Shown: positions 61,714-64,000 of the stretch, in pieces | Position numbering within the stretch: the stretch's first letter is position 1 | How the letters are laid out: every line of letters begins with the position of its first letter | Translations under genes and position numbers: made by a program | Source of the DNA: Semisulcospira habei | Taxonomy: Eukaryota > Mollusca > Gastropoda > Semisulcospiridae | Reading direction: 5' to 3' | Length of the DNA: 64,000 nt | Assembly: GCA_036245525.1 (NCBI GenBank) | Contig: BTPG01000006.1 | Span: 76,453,227 to 76,517,226 of the forward strand | Notes under the pieces: model-generated | Databases searched by the model: none | What the model saw: the letters and a program-made list of their open reading frames with translations, nothing else | Told to the model about the DNA's origin: nothing

Positions 61714-63300
61714 TCACCGCTGGGCTTTGGAACCCCGAAGCGGCGACTTTAGAAGGCCGGAGAGTCGTGGCGGGCTACGACGACGTGGCGGCCTTCCGGA
61801 GCAGCGCGGCGATCTCTCCCTGAAGAGCGTCTGCCTCACACTGGTCGACGGCACGCGCGTTCCGAGTAGGGAGCGTCCCAGCGGGGAGGCAGTAAAAAAT
61901 CCGGAGGCCCTCCGAGATCGTACAGAGAACCAAAAACTTCCGGCAGCTGCAACTGCCACTCGTAGCCGTGCGTGTCGCATCTCCATCGTAGCGACCAGCC
62001 GTCGCCTGACATCTGTTTCTGAGAGGACGGCTGGTGACTGTCCGGGTGGCGTGTCTGAAGCTCCGCATGAGGCGACCCTCGTCCTAGTGGGCAATGGGGA
62101 ACCGGGAGAAGTCCGCTCTGGGAGCGCTAGTCTACAAGGCCTTAGCCGAATCCATTACCTCCTGCTCAGTGGATCCGAAGCCGAGAATCGCCCAAGGGTC
62201 CGGCGGCGCGGCGAGAGGAAGATTGTGGGGATGCTGGGCTACTTTTCAGAACGGCACCACGCCACATGTCACAATCTGCAGCAGCCGCCAGAGAATAGGT
62301 AACAACTTGCCGTGAGGTCGAGACCGAGGGGATGAACCTTCGAACCAGCACGTCGCCTGCACCTCAGCGTTGGGTCCACAGCCGGAAGGGCAGACAAGCT
62401 TCGGAGTGATCTGCGTACCACGCTAGTCGGAACTTGAAGATGTCCGCCGGCCACCAAGCGTCCGCCAGCCGCCCTTATCCTGTCGCAGAAGCTCAAGCAG
62501 GCGGCCGAGGTCCCGAAATCCTGGGCTATGGAAGGGACTTGCGTCGCCTAGCCGGGAAAGGGGACGCATACCGCGGGCGAGGCCTTCCGCTCGAGAGGAG
62601 GTGAAGGCAGGGCTATCCTCTTCTCTCTTCCTTGATCCCCCTTCGCTAGCCTCCCGCGTGCGAGTATGCGTCCCCGTCCGGAGGCTAGAATAGCGGCGAA
62701 AACACGCGCCGCCTCGACTAAGGCACGAGAGGTCTTGGGTCCGAAGGTGTATCTCCTGCCGAGCCGTGTGCGGGAGGTTGTGGGGGTGGGACGTGGGGGA
62801 ACTGTCCTGCAACCAGGGCTGAAGCTGAGTCCTCCGGGAGAATACTGAGGGCGTCCCCGTCGCATATCGACGTCGCCGACAAAGCCGGAAAGAACCGGCG
62901 CCGAGAGTAGATACCCTGCCAGGTGTGGTTCCGCAGCGCCCTTTCTTCCTATATCCAACCGCACTTGGTGTTCCCATGGCGGACAGCGAACCAAGCACTA
63001 ACCGAGCCCGACGTAGCTTCACCTCGGTGATCAGACGAGATCCGGAGTGTCCAACGTGATATGACCGTTGGACAGAGAGCGAAGTGCCGGAAAATCCAAG
63101 AGGAGCGCTGAATTCTGCCGCGCTCACCTGCACGCTTGCTCGCTGGTTGCGAGAGGGTTGTCTTCTCCTCCTGGCGTCCACGCGTCGAGGAAACATTGGC
63201 CGCCGTCGCCAGGTAATCTCTTTCTCTCTTCCCCGGATAGAATTGCAGGCCTGTAGCTGTGTCGTCCCAAGCTAACCTAAGCGCAAGGAGAACTCCATCA
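61714..63300 (-). pseudogene. Gag-like region of the second DIRS-like element
   Basis: Ser/Arg/Pro-rich, frame-interrupted sequence upstream of RT. Position suggests Gag; I recognise no defining motif. GC content is higher than in the surrounding introns. Confidence 0.35.
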
Positions 63301-63599
63301 AGCGCTGGACGCGGATGAAGGCCGGCATCGACTTCGGACTTCTGCCTGAGCTCGTCTCCTCAGAGTACACTGTGTCCAGGCCATCCCTTGCGGAGGGCTA
63401 TGCGAGACTGTATGGAGACTGTATGCTTTACTTCCTCCTGCGCTCGTCTCCTCGGAGTGCTCTGTCTCTCGGTTATCCCTTCCGGAGGACCATGCGAGAG
63501 TGGCTGCGTCTCGGTCATCCCTCTGGAGGACCATGCGGGACTGTATGGAGGCTGTATATTTTGACATCTTACTTCCTCCTGCGCTCGTCTCCTCGGTTT

Positions 63600-63640
<41 letters not shown>

Positions 63641-63760
63641 CACCTCTTGCGAAGGACCATGCGAGACTGGCTGTGTCTCTCGACCACCCCTTGCGAAGGG
63701 CCATGCGAGACTATATGGACTCTTCCGGCCATCGCTATGAGAGGGCTAATGGGGGTGAGT
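63300..63760. repeat. Imperfect tandem repeat GGACCATGCGAGACTG
   Basis: Variants of CTCGTCTCCTCGG-GT-CTCTGTCT and CCATCCCTTGCGGAGGGC...ATGCGAGACTG recur about six times with a spacing of 60 to 100 bases. Confidence 0.75.
63602..63637 (+). repeat. (CT)n microsatellite
   Basis: Eighteen CT repeats in the preceding tandem region. Confidence 0.95.
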
Positions 63761-64000
63761 CCTGTGTCCGGCGAGAAGAAGGTCCGACAATCTCCGAAGT
63801 CGCTCGTCGGCGCGGAGCTGTGAGGCTTGGTGGTGCGGGGGTTGACGGAGGGTCTCGCTCCGACCGGTTACTTTCTAACGGCCTGGTAGAGTCCTTAGAC
63901 TTAGCCGAAGGCCGCCCCCGCCGATAGAACCCCCACAGTTGGGACCACTTCTGCTCCTTCCAGGTAGCACACTTTCGTCGGGACGGGCAGAGGAGCAGCC

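Larger units (their letters stand above)
58449..64000 (-). mobile_element. DIRS-like element, decayed, continues beyond window
   Basis: The right (low-coordinate) terminal repeat ends with AAAATACTTACCGATGGCAT, the same core as the element at 111. ATGCCATCGGTAAG recurs at 58,700 and CCGATGGCATTACTA at 58,780 (internal complementary region). Going up: recombinase, RNase H, RT and gag-like pieces, all on the minus strand and full of frameshifts. Confidence 0.8.

Overview
The window is animal nuclear DNA, most likely from a mollusc (probably a gastropod; inferred, not proven). The evidence is a coding region split into small exons with GT-AG introns, many microsatellites, and DIRS-like, LINE, LTR and tRNA-derived SINE elements plus dense palindromic miniature elements. 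Nothing looks prokaryotic.

One host gene runs on the minus strand from about 57,600 down to 6,230 and leaves the window at both ends. I can place 36 coding exons (about 6.0 kb, about 2,000 residues). They encode parts of twelve MAM domains in tandem, called M1 to M12 in transcription order, with three short Thr/Pro/Ala-rich linker exons. Every junction I checked has GT and AG in the right place and a compatible phase: phase 1 between domains and after the first domain exon, phase 0 before the last. The reading frame therefore stays open throughout. It resembles extracellular MAM-repeat proteins such as MALRD1, but no LDLa domain, signal peptide or membrane segment falls in the window. Exon edges were placed by eye and may be off by a base or two.

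Both ends of the window are occupied by DIRS-like tyrosine-recombinase retrotransposons in opposite orientation: about 111-5,828 on the plus strand (rearranged, frameshifted), and about 58,449 to beyond 64,000 on the minus strand (decayed, with a LINE 3' end inserted).

The introns are full of repeats. These include three copies of one APE-type LINE family (34,443-36,650; 38,641-39,710; 48,914-51,337), two L2/CR1-like LINE 3' ends, a Jockey/CR1-like fragment, a solo LTR at 9,553-10,793, a second LTR-like insertion at 15,020-16,764, and a decayed gag-protease element at 48,891-54,190 hit by a LINE and a SINE. Three SINEs have clear target duplications. The most striking component is several families of near-perfect palindromes, many bounded by TTAACCC...GGGTTAA as expected for piggyBac-type miniature elements. 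Several lie within tens of bases of MAM-exon 5' splice sites.
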